Assembly (NCBI GenBank): GCA_963931865.1
Contig: OZ007507.1
Location: 17,977,086-18,041,085, forward strand
DNA from: Axinella damicornis
Lineage: Eukaryota > Porifera > Demospongiae > Axinellida > Axinellidae
Length of the DNA stretch: 64,000 bases
Reading direction: 5' to 3'
Position 1 is the stretch's first letter, and each line of letters opens with the position of its first letter. Made by a program: the position numbers and the translations under genes. Positions 43,336 to 53,876 of this stretch are shown here, piece after piece. The notes beneath the pieces are model-generated. The model did no database searches. It was not told where the DNA came from and saw nothing but the letters and a program-made list of their open reading frames with translations.

Positions 43336-43639
43336 CTCCTAAGAAAGTATGTACATAGTTGGAATTGTCAATATTAAAGAATGTCACGAACAACACACAA
43401 CCATTTCTTGGTGATCACTACGTTGTAATATGGCAGTGCAAACTCTGCAGTTGTGTTCCTTCCTCGTGATGTTTGATATGATGTCACGTTTTTGAATTCC
43501 TCCATGCCACGGGAACCTGTCTATGGTGACCAGACGTTCTTTTCCCCTCCCCCCATGCACCCCGAACATCTGGCTCGCAAGACTACTACTTAGCCACTTC
43601 ACAGTTGCAGGTTGTCATAGCAGTACTACGGATACCAAT

Positions 43640-43890
43640 TATTTTCTCTCACACTAGCCCCATCACACTTGGGCAGACAACCATTTGGTCCCAGTACACC
43701 CTTGCTAGACTGACGGTAAAATCCAGATCACTGTTACGAAGGGTGTCTAGCCCAGACATGACAATTGTAACCATAGCTATGCTTCCTCACAAGAGTCTCC
43801 CAGGCCCACTTGAGCTGCTGAACAGATCACCAACAGTGCAGTTAAATCCAATCGCATCATCGACGTCGAGCTTTTCCACACGTGTCGCTA
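43640..43890 (-). CDS. Ig-like exon fragment on the minus strand, possible 5' part of unit D
   Basis: After acceptor TATATACCAG (phase 1) it reads ATRVEKLDVDDAIGFNCTVG, then DLFSSSSGPGRL. The frame then meets TGA at 43799-43797 but continues in the same frame with MVTIVMSGLDTLRNSDLDFT, then VSLARVYWDQMVVC. A GTGAGG donor overlaps the stop, so the exon may end there. Otherwise a nonsense mutation breaks it. The FNCTV and VVC pair suggests an Ig-like fold. The long plus-strand ORF at 43605 is taken as a shadow. Confidence 0.35.
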
Positions 43891-44268
43891 CTGGTATATA
43901 CATGGTATGGATTATTGTGCTCCTCGTTATGACGTCATAAACGTTACAAAGGCGACGAAATGAAACTATGACACTACAGTATAGCTAAGTGTAATACTAA
44001 TAGACCTATCACAGTAGAGCCCCTCCCACTTAAATAATTTGTACTTAATTAAATGCGCGCGTTACGTCAAGACAGAAGCAAGGACGTACAAGGACTTGAC
44101 TGGTGAGCATATTGAATCTAGGCACTCTAAGCCTCAAGTATCTTCAGGAACCACCTGGCTTTGCATAATTTTAGCTACTGAATTTTGGTCCCTGGTTGTG
44201 AGCACACCTCATGGCATGGGTTACCTTGTACAAAGAATCCAAATGCAGAAAGAATCCAGACTATTTAG

Positions 44269-44277
44269 TGTGTGTGT

Positions 44278-44308
<31 letters not shown>

Positions 44309-44314
44309 GGGGGG
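44269..44314 (+). repeat. (GT)n followed by poly-G
   Basis: GT run, then 22 or more G. Third forward occurrence of this composite in the window. Confidence 0.9.
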
Positions 44315-44756
44315 AGCAACACAGCCTAACTGTGTTGCTTGTGGTCACCCCACTGTTGGTGCATGCTGCAAGAAAAACTAGACTGGGAATGAACAGGGGC
44401 TTCCCTCGAACATTTGAGGGGAATGGTCTTTAATCTCTACATTCCTTAGGCATTCCTTTAATGGCAGGCGAAAAAGGACAAATGTGGGACAGAACTTAGT
44501 TCCAATGTAGGCTAGCTAAAGCTGAACTGAGAACTGACAACCTTGACTATGACCTTGGTCAAGACCATCTGGCCATGAATATTATTAACCGCCTATTACA
44601 GGATGTGGACCGTGAAACTAACTGTGTATTGGAGGATGCGACCGTGAAACTAACTGTAGCTAACCTTCATTCAATAGCACCATTTTTATGCTATCTGCCT
44701 CCCCATTAAGATAAGTTAAAGACCTAACGTTGCATATCTGCGACGTTAGACTTTCA

Positions 44757-45192
44757 GCTTCGAATCATGATGTCACATCCGGCAATGTCCTTGGGAGATA
44801 GGTTCGGCGACAGCAGAAAGGGCGGGAAAGGGGGAGGTTGGTGGGTGTACCCGAAGGGTGCAAACAGCATGGCCGTGTCTGGGCTCTGCGGTAGAAAGGT
44901 CTTGGTCGGCACTGGGAAGGCCATTTCCGCCATAAATGGACTTAGAAAGTAGCTGTCTTGCCTTGTAGGCCGTCCATTTCCAGTGTTCATGGTCTGTTTT
45001 TTAGCTACGGCAGGTTGGCATTTCTCGGGAGGCTTGATTGCAAGTTCGTTAACTGGTGGGTGTGGTTAAGTCACGTATCTGCTTACCTGTGGGAGCAGTT
45101 TGGAGCCCAGCAATGCCAGGGAACAGAAATTAGGGTATTTCCATAGACTGAAAATGACCTAGAGAAAGAAATTTGGGCCCTAAAGAGTTTTA
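44757..45192 (+). mobile_element. R1 repeat, copy close to copy 1
   Basis: Starts CATCCGGCAATGTCCTTGGG, carries GGGTGCAAACAGCATGGCC and CTTGGTCGGCACTGGGAAGG, and ends GGGCCCTAAAGAGTTTTAA, like 2398-2866. A more diverged copy follows directly (45220-45500), so two copies lie in tandem. Confidence 0.7.
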
Positions 45193-45219
45193 ACAGTGAT
45201 GAATGTATGCGTCATGTGA

Positions 45220-45500
45220 CTCTATAATGTCCTTGGGATGGAACAAGGGGAGGTGGGTGGGTTCATGCATCCAAAGGGAGACAACAGCATGGCTGTGTCT
45301 GGCTGTAAAAGTCCTTGGTCGGAGCTAGGTGGCTATTTCTCGTTTAAGAGTAATTAATTGACCTAGAAACAGTCCCTCTCACCTTGTATGGCTTCCACCT
45401 CCAGCGTTCAAGGCCAATTTTTCAACTAAAATGACCAGATCAACTTATTAACAAAGTGGGTGTGGTTAGAAATGAATACTTATGCCGGCTGAGTGCAGTT
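45220..45500 (+). repeat. R1 repeat, diverged copy
   Basis: GGGGAGGTGGGTGGGTTCAT, AACAGCATGGCTGTGTCTGG and GTGGGTGTGGTTAGAA keep the R1 order, with many changes. It resembles the versions in the D and E introns more than copy 1. Confidence 0.55.
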
Positions 45501-45915
45501 CTGTGTGCATAGGGAAATGATGTATCTTGATAGCCACATTAATGAATGAGATCGATCATCAAATGCAGAGTACCACATTCAAGTGTTTGGCACCAGCTAG
45601 GTAGGAAGTCAGTTTTGCCCTACTGTGTCCTGGCAAACTTCAGTGTTAAAGCTGCAACTTCCTCATACTCCTTGTATATCATTATTCTAGCTTTACGCGT
45701 ACAATGGTACTGAATGCAATTTTGGGTACAGACCTTGTCCTACCCCTCTGATTCAGGCACCTGACACATGCAGTTCCAACAACCTCAGCTACAATATTGA
45801 ATAATGGAACTGGTTTTTGGTACGTACGTATACGCATTCTGTTCTACATTTTCATGAATGGGCTGTTGTACTTGTGTTGACTTTCAGGTCACCTGCTCCC
45901 TCTTTCATCCTCAAA

Positions 45916-45967
45916 ATGATGCTTTTGTTGGCGTTGAGCTGCCTGATATCGAGTGCATCAAGTTCAA
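45916..45967 (+). CDS. Unit C signal peptide exon
   Basis: MMLLLALSCLISSASSS, ending phase 1 before GTAAGC. The hydrophobic core LLLALSCLI and small residues at the end fit signal peptidase cleavage. An acceptor-like CTTTCAG lies 29 bp upstream, so a 5' non-coding exon is possible. Confidence 0.7.
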
Positions 45968-48900
45968 GTAAGCTAAGAACGTGTAGGTAGCTATATATGA
46001 ATACCAAATGTGAGATGGGAGTGTAAGTTGTAGATGATCAACACCCACTACCAGTAACAGTTTCCTATAGACATAACTACCTTCATTGTGATTGGTTATC
46101 TATGGTCCAAAACAATCATCATACCTACAAGTGTTAATAATGTTGATTGCTGAGTCATGCAATTATGAACTATATAGCCCATCTGAAGAAAGAAAAGCCT
46201 ATGTTGGCAGTTTAGTGACTTTCTGGTTCGCAATGCTTTTTCACGACACTGGGAGTTTTTCATGGTCATAAAAACACTCAAAGATGAATGGTACATTGTT
46301 GCAAAGGCTTACCTGTTGACTGTTTTTGAAATAATTTTTGTATTGTAATGTTATTGCATGTCTGCTCTATCCCTGCGTATTGACATACAAGCGCTAGTTC
46401 AGTATTGGACTAGTACTGCTGTTGTCAAGAGATTACTTGCCTCGCTACTCTCAACAATAATATCATCCTTGTTCCATCGCCATTTCTCATTCCGTTTTCA
46501 GTATTGTTATTATATTATTAGAAGAAAGTGTGGATAAATAGCATCCACCAAATGCCTACATGCAGGCAGCTAGAGTACCTACCAAGTAACTGGATGCCAT
46601 GAATGGTACAGAACTGAGGAATCCACCTTATATCAATGTGCAGTAGTGGCTGTTCATGCATCTATTTGGTGCGCCAAAAAGGCACATAAGCATCATCTCC
46701 TGTTTTTGTGCTGAGGCATAATTATTGTCTAAAAGAGTTAGAATTGAGTGAGCTCATATTTTCAGACACTCAGTGTGCCTTCCCTGCATGAAGCAACTTT
46801 GGCAAGATTTCTGCACCACTGTGGTGCCCCAATATCTCCATTTGACATTACTCATGATGAGTTTTGCCTTCCTACCTTCCGCCACTATTTTGCAGAAACA
46901 TGCAGTAAATTATAGGTATTTCTTCAGCAGTATCTCTTTCGTTCATGTGTCCTCTTATTTACTTGTATTGTTTTTTCCTGTTGTATTTTCTAGGTAGCTT
47001 TCTTGTTGCCCCATTGCCCATGACAGTCACGAGTGGATCTGTTTCCAAGTTTAATTGCAGTGCTGAAGTAGACAGTGTGTTTTTTCTAGTCAATGGAACA
47101 GCAGTGAATCGACTGGATAATCCTGATGTTGAATTTACAGCAGTGCCAGGAATGGAACCACGCCTCCATACCCTTCAGATTGTTGCAAATGAAGGATACA
47201 ACAACACTCGAGTGCAGTGTGTAATATCTAATATTGGGGAAGATGCTGTGTTCAGTAATGAAACAATGCTTATCATACAAGGTAAGGGAAGTTTCATTTA
47301 TTTGTAGCGATACCATAGAGTTATGAAAGAATGCCACCTACAAAAGAATAACTAATCCCACTTTTGGCTCAATTTCCTGTTGAGGGTAAAGGTAATGCTG
47401 TGAATGCCCAATAGTGTCATGTCGCTTATTTCGAGATGGAATTGGGGTCTCTCATCTTAGAGGCGCATGCGTCGAATCAATATATAGACGCAATGGGTCG
47501 GGCCAGGCAACAGGGAGAGCCAGCAAAGCATGAAGGCAAACCACAGTACAACACCACAGTACAACACAACAGCACTAGCACGCCAAACCTACACAACACA
47601 ACAGCAAACTGCAATGCAAAATCAAACAAATTGGGATGGGCCAGTAATAATAAAGGTGGGCACAGTTAATTTAGAGTGCAGGGCCAGTGCACTCAGGGGA
47701 AAAAACCTCCACACACTCAAAAAAGCCTTGACAGCAAGGAAAAACAGTGAGGGAGGATAAAACCCAAACCGAAAACATCCCAGCACAGAGGTACCTCGGC
47801 AGGAGAGAAAACAAAATTGCATGACTAAAACTAGCCAAGAATACTACCCATAGTTGTGTAAAGTTTTGAAAACGTGACCTCCAAAAGATGGAATTCAGTA
47901 GCTAGGCTAGTGCTGGTAGACGCAAACAAAGTTACTTTGAATAGTATGCTCTAGTACACGCTCTAGTATGCTCTATTGACGTCACCAAGAGTGTATAATA
48001 ATTCTCTTGACGTCACTAATAAAACCGGGGTAATAGTGTGGATTGATTGTGTTGCTTGTTGTGGAGGATAAGTACACCTGCCTCAGCAAGCTTGGCTTTA
48101 TGAAAGCTGCTCTGTTTGAGAAGCTGGAATGTTGCCATTGTGCTGCAAGTTTAAAAATGCTTGCTATTGAAAGTAGCATGATAATAGCAGTGAATGGGTT
48201 AACTTAAGAATATCAATAATTCTGGTGGGAATCATGGCTTTGGGACTATCTGTAGCACACATGGTACTGTACAGCTGAAGTGCTGACAGTGTTATCACTA
48301 CACTTGCCAGGCATACCTGCTGCTGTGAGCAACCTTAAGTACAAATCTGGTCATAGAGCAAGTTATCTGCCTCATTTGGGATGCTCCTTTCACCCTGGAC
48401 ATAACTGGAGTTGATCCGGACATTTGGTACTGTGTTGACATCAGAGCTGTGGCTGGGGCTGATAACAATGACAGCACTCCCCTGACCACCATTTGCGATG
48501 TGTACACACCGGAGTTCAACTTCACAATGGACTATCCTAACACAAGCGTGGTATATGAGTTCCGAGTCACTCCGAGGAACGGTGCAGGGGATGGACCAAC
48601 AAGTGATCCTGTGTTTGGGTTCTTCAGTGGACGTGAGTTGTTGATGAGAATATATAGCAGGGTCAGTAAGTGGTATATTTTCCATTCCTAGCTACATAGC
48701 TACTAACCCCCAAAAATTGAATACAGAGTAGTTTTAAGTGTGTTGCATATTTGCCTTACGTGGAAATTTGGTCTATCGGTGCCAGGAACATCATTATGCG
48801 CTCCTGAGGGTGCCAATTCTTTACCAGTGTACCAATTAGCTGAAAGCTTATAAATCAGTCACTGTTCAAAATGAGTAGTGAAGCAATAAATTCACTTCAC

Positions 48901-51900
48901 TGTTTGCGTATACTTTACTGTACACACGCACTTTAGCACCAGCAAGCATTAGTGATGACATGGTGGAAGTGAGAGCAAGTACAAACCCACTGGATGTGAA
49001 TCTCACAATCTCATATGTAAGTGCACAGTTCATCATTACCCATGCGTACTGCACAAATTAACATGACCCTCAATGTTCGGGACCCCCCCGGGGAATTCTA
49101 CTATGAAAACCCCCTCCCTCCCCTGTACTGGGATGAACATAGCATGGCTGCTCTGAGAAATTCAGAGTGGTATTTATGTGGTGGTTCTAGAGCTGGCAGT
49201 GTCAATCTGTACACACTGTAAATAATTGTGCAATGCAATTATATAACGTTACCAATACTGTAAATCTGGAACAGCAATATAATGTAGTACAACAAAACAG
49301 TTCAAACTCATATTCGATGGCAGGAATGGGAACGAGGGTGAGAGAAGTCACCAAAGGCGCAGAAAGCAAAGCAAAGGGCAATTAATGAGACCAGGAAGGG
49401 CTGAAACGTTGACAATCTGTGGACAGACCCAGCTAGACTGGTGCCAACAAGCACTATACCATAAACTTCCTACAACTATTGTGACCTCACTGACACTCAG
49501 CAACTTTTGATACTTCTGTCTCTGCCATTGTCAGTGGCTAAAATGCATGCAGCTTGCTCATGGTCACCCCCACAATATCCTGCATGCACCTAGTTATGTT
49601 GTACCTATGAATAGTACACTCCCGATATAAAATAAATTGTGCAATGTAATTAATTACAATTAACTCCTGGGCTCTGTGGAGGATCTGGAGAGAAAGTATA
49701 AGTATACCAGTGAGTATAGTGGCTGGGCTGAAGGCAGAAACTTATATGGGTGTTCACAGACCCACCATGGTTGCTGAGTTCTAATTCGTTGTTGTCTTCC
49801 CAGTGGCTGCCTTTGCTATTGTGAGGTGTGTGTTCAAGAATTGGAATGTAAACGCAAGATATAGCCGTACAACTTAGCTGGGGTATGGGGTACTACGAAT
49901 TGGTGCATGGGTGCAGTTAGAGTCCACTGAATGGCATCATAGAGGTGATAGGAAGACCTGAGGCTTTGTTCTAAAAGGTGAGTGTGCCCTACTAGTTGCA
50001 GTTATCAGGAGTGTGGTTGCACAATTATTATGTGTGAAAATTTTTATACTTGAGCTAAGAACGTTATCACAGTCTTTGAACAACTCTTTTGCATTGACAT
50101 GCACACAGGTGGGAGGTATTCCTCCTGGTCAAATGCCGAACCAGTTGCAAGTACATGCATTCACAGTTGATGATGACCAGAGTAATGCTCATTGCTCGGC
50201 CAGTATTCCGTTCTCACTGAATTCCAATGGAATGGCTTTCATTGGTTTGAATGAGAGTACCTGTGGGCCCAAACTTGTGTACCATCGGAGGTACAAAACA
50301 ATCATTACAGCAAAGAATGACCTTGGAACAACAAACTCAACAGGAGAGATACTTTTCAGTAAGCTGCTATATATAAAGTATCCATGTAGTTACAACTTTG
50401 ATTCCTGGCTTTGATTTGCATGAACCTACCCTTGTGTGATGGCCTATGTAATGTGTCAACAGGTACACATGAAATTCAATATGTCAGAGCCAATAACTGT
50501 TCCAGGCCAGGAGTAGTCAACATCAGTTGCACCTTCGCAGAGAATTCCAAATCATTTGGGTACCTTTCAATCTTACACCCCAAAGCCAGCTCAGCTCAGG
50601 AGAAGTTTGTTGTTGCTAACAGACATGATGCAGTCAGTGCTGATTTGAATATTAGTGTTCCTGGGGTACCTCCTGGTGATTTTACAGTGATTGTCTTTGA
50701 CCTTGGAAGCAGCGGGATACCAGTGTTGTCAACTGCTACCAATCCATACACACGATCTGCTGGGGAAAGTAATAACATTACTGTCATAGATCTAGGACCA
50801 GGAGAGGATGAAGGTATGAGATGAACCTTGTTCTTTAATGTGCCCATCAAGTGCCATGGTAGTATATATGCAGCTACATGTATACCTTTCCATTGTAGTA
50901 ATGTACTTATGTAACCTCTATACGTAGAATCCTATGTTGTTAAAAGGAAGGTTGCTGTGCACATGTGAGGCCCAGCTTTACCTTATTGAATGCAGTAGTC
51001 CACTAACTTCAGTATCGATGTTAATGATTTTATGTTTCTTATTATTTTGTAGATTACAATGTTGATAACGTAGAAGGCACACTTATGGAAGTTCCTGATC
51101 CAGCCGTGAACACAGAGCTACAGCTGTGCGTCTCCTTTGAGTCCAACACTAGTAGTGATCGGATTGTTGTTCTTGCCCATCATACTGACCAACCAAAACA
51201 ACTCTCAGCATACTTCCCTCCTGATGACGAGTGCTTCAGAGCACCAACTGCAGGAAGATACTACTTTGCTGTGTTCACTCAGAACAGTGATAGTACCTTG
51301 GAAGCACCAGGCACTCCTCCTGATATTTTGATTCAAACTGTGTCTATATGTAAGCTCTCCTTTGCAATTATGTGTAATTACTCTTGTTTCAACCCTGCAT
51401 GCACTCCTCACTCTTAATCCATGCACTTAATCATCAAGCATGCAAGTTATCTGTGGTGGGGGAGAGAATAAGTGAGGCCTGTAATTCAGAAGGTCTAGAT
51501 AGTAGCTTCCACGAGAGTGACAACAACAGGATACTTATTGCCAGAGTGGGGATATCAAATACCACAGTAAGTCACCAACACTCCATGTGGATGAATAATG
51601 TGGCTTGGGTGGACTGACATACATGGGTTCAAGGCTTGTCTGACGTGGGTGTTTCAATGTATCAACCAAATCGCAGGATCAATGTTTTTGGGACTCTTAT
51701 CTATGCTTTTCATTGGTCTCTTGCAATGTGTACCTTGGGGCGGTGAATATTGATTTTTTTTTTCACGCTCTTTTCACTTTCATCCTGATGAGAACAAAAG
51801 TCAATGTCAAATGTCAGCAAAGAGCTTAAGTTGGTACAACAAAGAACTCTTATTTTAGACTGTGTATCATACAATGTATACATAACTAGAAGTTTTTTTT

Positions 51901-52395
51901 TGTGTCCTTTTAGTTGCAACTATTCCAAGTTTGCCACCACAAACAACTCTCCAAACACCCCAGAATGCAGGTTAACATACCAACCCTACCTCAACTCCAG
52001 GCTAACTTTGAGATTGAATATATTAATTTATTACAGGTGTTGCTGCACTTGTTGCTACTGGGGTTGGATCTGCAGTCGTTGTACTCCTACTGGCAGTCAT
52101 TATTGTACTCACAGTGACGGCAGTGGTCAAATCTTGCAAAAAGAAAGGTGAATATCATTTCTGTATCATTAAGGGATCATTTTGAGTTATACAATACATA
52201 CTCCACACAGCAAGCACTGATTCAGAAGAACCGTACTACTCTACCGTGTACACTGGACAATCAGATGCAATTGAGATGAAAGAGAACGATGCATACGGAA
52301 AACCACCATCAGCACAACAGGAGATCATTGTTGAAGAAAACCCTGCATATAGAGTTACTGGGCAGAATGGCACCAGGAATAGACAAAATTATTAA
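45916..52395 (+). CDS. Receptor unit C: signal peptide to tail, nearly complete
   Basis: Exons: 45916-45967 (signal peptide), 46994-47281 (Ig), 48311-48632 (FN3, one base too long), 48937-49016 and 50109-50358 (split FN3, 1-0 and 0-1), 50463-50813 (Ig-like), 51053-51349 (beta-sandwich, Ig/FN3-like), 51914-51970 (stalk), 52037-52147 (transmembrane), 52211-52395 (tail, TAA). Apart from the extra base, all phases agree and give 663 residues. The start is the first of two ATG: MMLLLALSCLISSASSS is a good signal peptide and the exon ends in phase 1 like the modules behind it. If exon 3 starts at the inner acceptor (48357) the frame is intact but the first FN3 strand is lost. It is head-to-head with unit D. 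Confidence 0.75.
46994..47281 (+). CDS. Unit C Ig domain exon
   Basis: 288 nt, phase 1-1. It reads MTVTSGSVSKFNCSAEVDSV near the start and EGYNNTRVQCVISNIGEDAV near the end. The Cys pair, the Ser-Val-x-Phe-x-Cys B strand and the VQC F strand form a clear Ig pattern; the usual Trp is replaced by FFLVNG. Confidence 0.7.
48311..48632 (+). CDS. Unit C FN3 exon with a one-base frameshift
   Basis: From acceptor TTGCCAG the frame reads GIPAAVSNLKYKSGHRA. The rest (VICLIWDAPFTLDITGVDPD, ending YEFRVTPRNGAGDGPTSDPV) is in another frame. The exon is 322 nt, one more than phase 1-1 needs, and dropping one base near 48361 restores a full FN3 domain. An inner acceptor at 48355-48356 would give a 276-nt exon in correct phase without the A strand. 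Confidence 0.6.
48937..51349 (+). CDS. Unit C membrane-proximal ectodomain exons
   Basis: 48937-49016 (1-0, ASISDDMVEVRASTNPLDVN), 50109-50358 (0-1, KTIITAKNDLGTTNSTGEIL near its end), 50463-50813 (1-1, PGVVNISCTFAENSKSFGYL and DFTVIVFDLGSSGIPVL) and 51053-51349 (1-1, LQLCVSFESNTSSDRIVVLA and RYYFAVFTQNSDSTLEAPGT). The first pair is a split FN3; the others are Ig-like or FN3-like beta-sandwiches. Many N-glycosylation sites occur. Confidence 0.7.
49017..50108. other. Unit C intron of about 1.1 kb
   Basis: No exon is seen. The CCCCCCCGGGG phrase near 49083 and short ORFs have no splice context. Confidence 0.4.
51914..52395 (+). CDS. Unit C stalk, transmembrane and tail exons
   Basis: 51914-51970: FATIPSLPPQTTLQTPQNA (Pro/Thr stalk). 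52037-52147: GVAALVATGVGSAVVVLLLA, VIIVLTVTAVV, then KSCKKK. 52211-52395: ASTDSEEPYYSTVYTGQSDA, IEMKENDAYGKPPSAQQEII, VEENPAYRVTGQNGTRNRQN plus Y. The tail has Tyr in EEPYYSTVY and ENDAYGK and an NPxY motif (ENPAYRV), candidates for SH2/PTB binding. The three exons are duplicated at 55634-56106. Confidence 0.75.
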
Positions 52396-53876
52396 AGTAT
52401 GCATGAACTTCTGCATGAGACTGTATCTACTCTTGTGTGTAGTGTAAAAATATCCCAGGTTGCAGTGGAAGCCATGATAATGTGGAGGCTTTAAACATGA
52501 GTATACAGAGGAAACAAAGAACTTAGCAAATAATCGATGAAATCATGTCATTGCTGTTGATGTGATCACGTGCTGCTTGAACTTCCTGGGCCACAAGGCC
52601 TGGGAATGAGGCTAGCTTGACCTATAAACCTATTGTTCAGTATTATGATATAAGCAGTTGATATTCTGTGCTCATGGACTGCCAACCTTCATGGATATGC
52701 TTGTTGTGTGGGAGTGTGGGGGTATAGCATGTAAAATAACTTGAAACCTGACCTGAAATCGAAAGGAACAAGGAGCTGTCATTACCACAGCTATGCTTAC
52801 ACACCATCACTACGCAAGGACACTGTGGTAGCTAACCCCAAAATGTGGCACGCCTTCTTATAAAACAACTTTATTGAAGAGAAAGGGACAAGATGACTTA
52901 CAACTTGAGCACTGATTAAAGCACGCAGGAAAGTCAGATTGTGATAGGAACATACATAGTGTATATGTTTCTTGAATGACTTTATAGCCTAGAGCAATTT
53001 GTCTGACCAGTATGCATTGTATTTCATGCATACAAACAATTTTAAATAAAAATGTTGTCTACACTTCACTGCTGTCAGCCGGCCTGAATGCACAACCTTA
53101 CCCAAAAGTTAAGCAGTTAGAAATGCTGCTCATGCTTGAGATTTCAGTTTGCGATAGGTGAAACCTGTTCAAGAACTTTTGTGTGAAGAGGGGGATGGGT
53201 GCTTAGTACGTGGTGGGGGCTTGATTTGTACTCTTTGGTACCAAGAATCTGGTTGTTTCTCGAGATGGCCCTCGTTAGGAGTCTCGCAATATATTTTTTC
53301 CGCGGTTAACTTCCGTCATTGTGGTGTTTAAAAGTGATCCCCCCCCTCCCCCTCCCTTAGCATCACGAGGAATCCCACCTTTTCCTCACATGATGAATTT
53401 TGTACTTGTCTGCAAATGAAAGAAACTTAATAGCTACCTGTTCAATGACACCACTTCACCACGAGTCAAACTGCATGGGAACTGTTTATGCAAAACACAA
53501 AAAGTGTAGATACCCTTGTCATAAGTTGCTGAGCAGGTGCAGGAGAAGACCGGGAATGTCCTGGCGGACCAATATCCACGTCGATTATATTACAGTACCC
53601 ATAGGCTGAGTTGCACATTTGTAGGTGTGGCTAGGGTTGGGTTAGGGTTGCATCAAATAGCTACGCATGCGTAGTTGATGGATCTGCGAGTCGAAAGTAT
53701 CCTCGTTCCCAGGCCTAGGCCTCCTTGCCAGGCATTTTTGCAAGTGACAAAAGCTGGGCATGGAGGCTTGGGAACGAGGTACGTCCAAGAAAAATTTTCG
53801 CCCTCGCCTAATGAGGGGTCTCGGAACAGGCATAGATGGTTCAGGTTGGGGCACTAGAGGCCATGTTGACCTCACC
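52396..53876. other. 3' region of unit C and spacer; AATAAA at 53045-53050
   Basis: The first part is copied after unit C' (AAACAACTTTATTGAAGAGA at 52863 and 56285). AATAAA at 53045 is a possible poly(A) signal 650 bp after the stop. An inverted pair with CCTCGTTCCCAGGCCTAGGC (53701) and TGGGAACGAGG (53769-53779) encloses about 60 bp; its target duplication is not clear. Confidence 0.4.

Noticed and set aside
43605..43940. Plus-strand ORF of 111 codons
   Set aside because: Overlaps the minus-strand Ig-like exon fragment, which has an acceptor in the expected phase and a Cys pattern; the plus reading has no domain.
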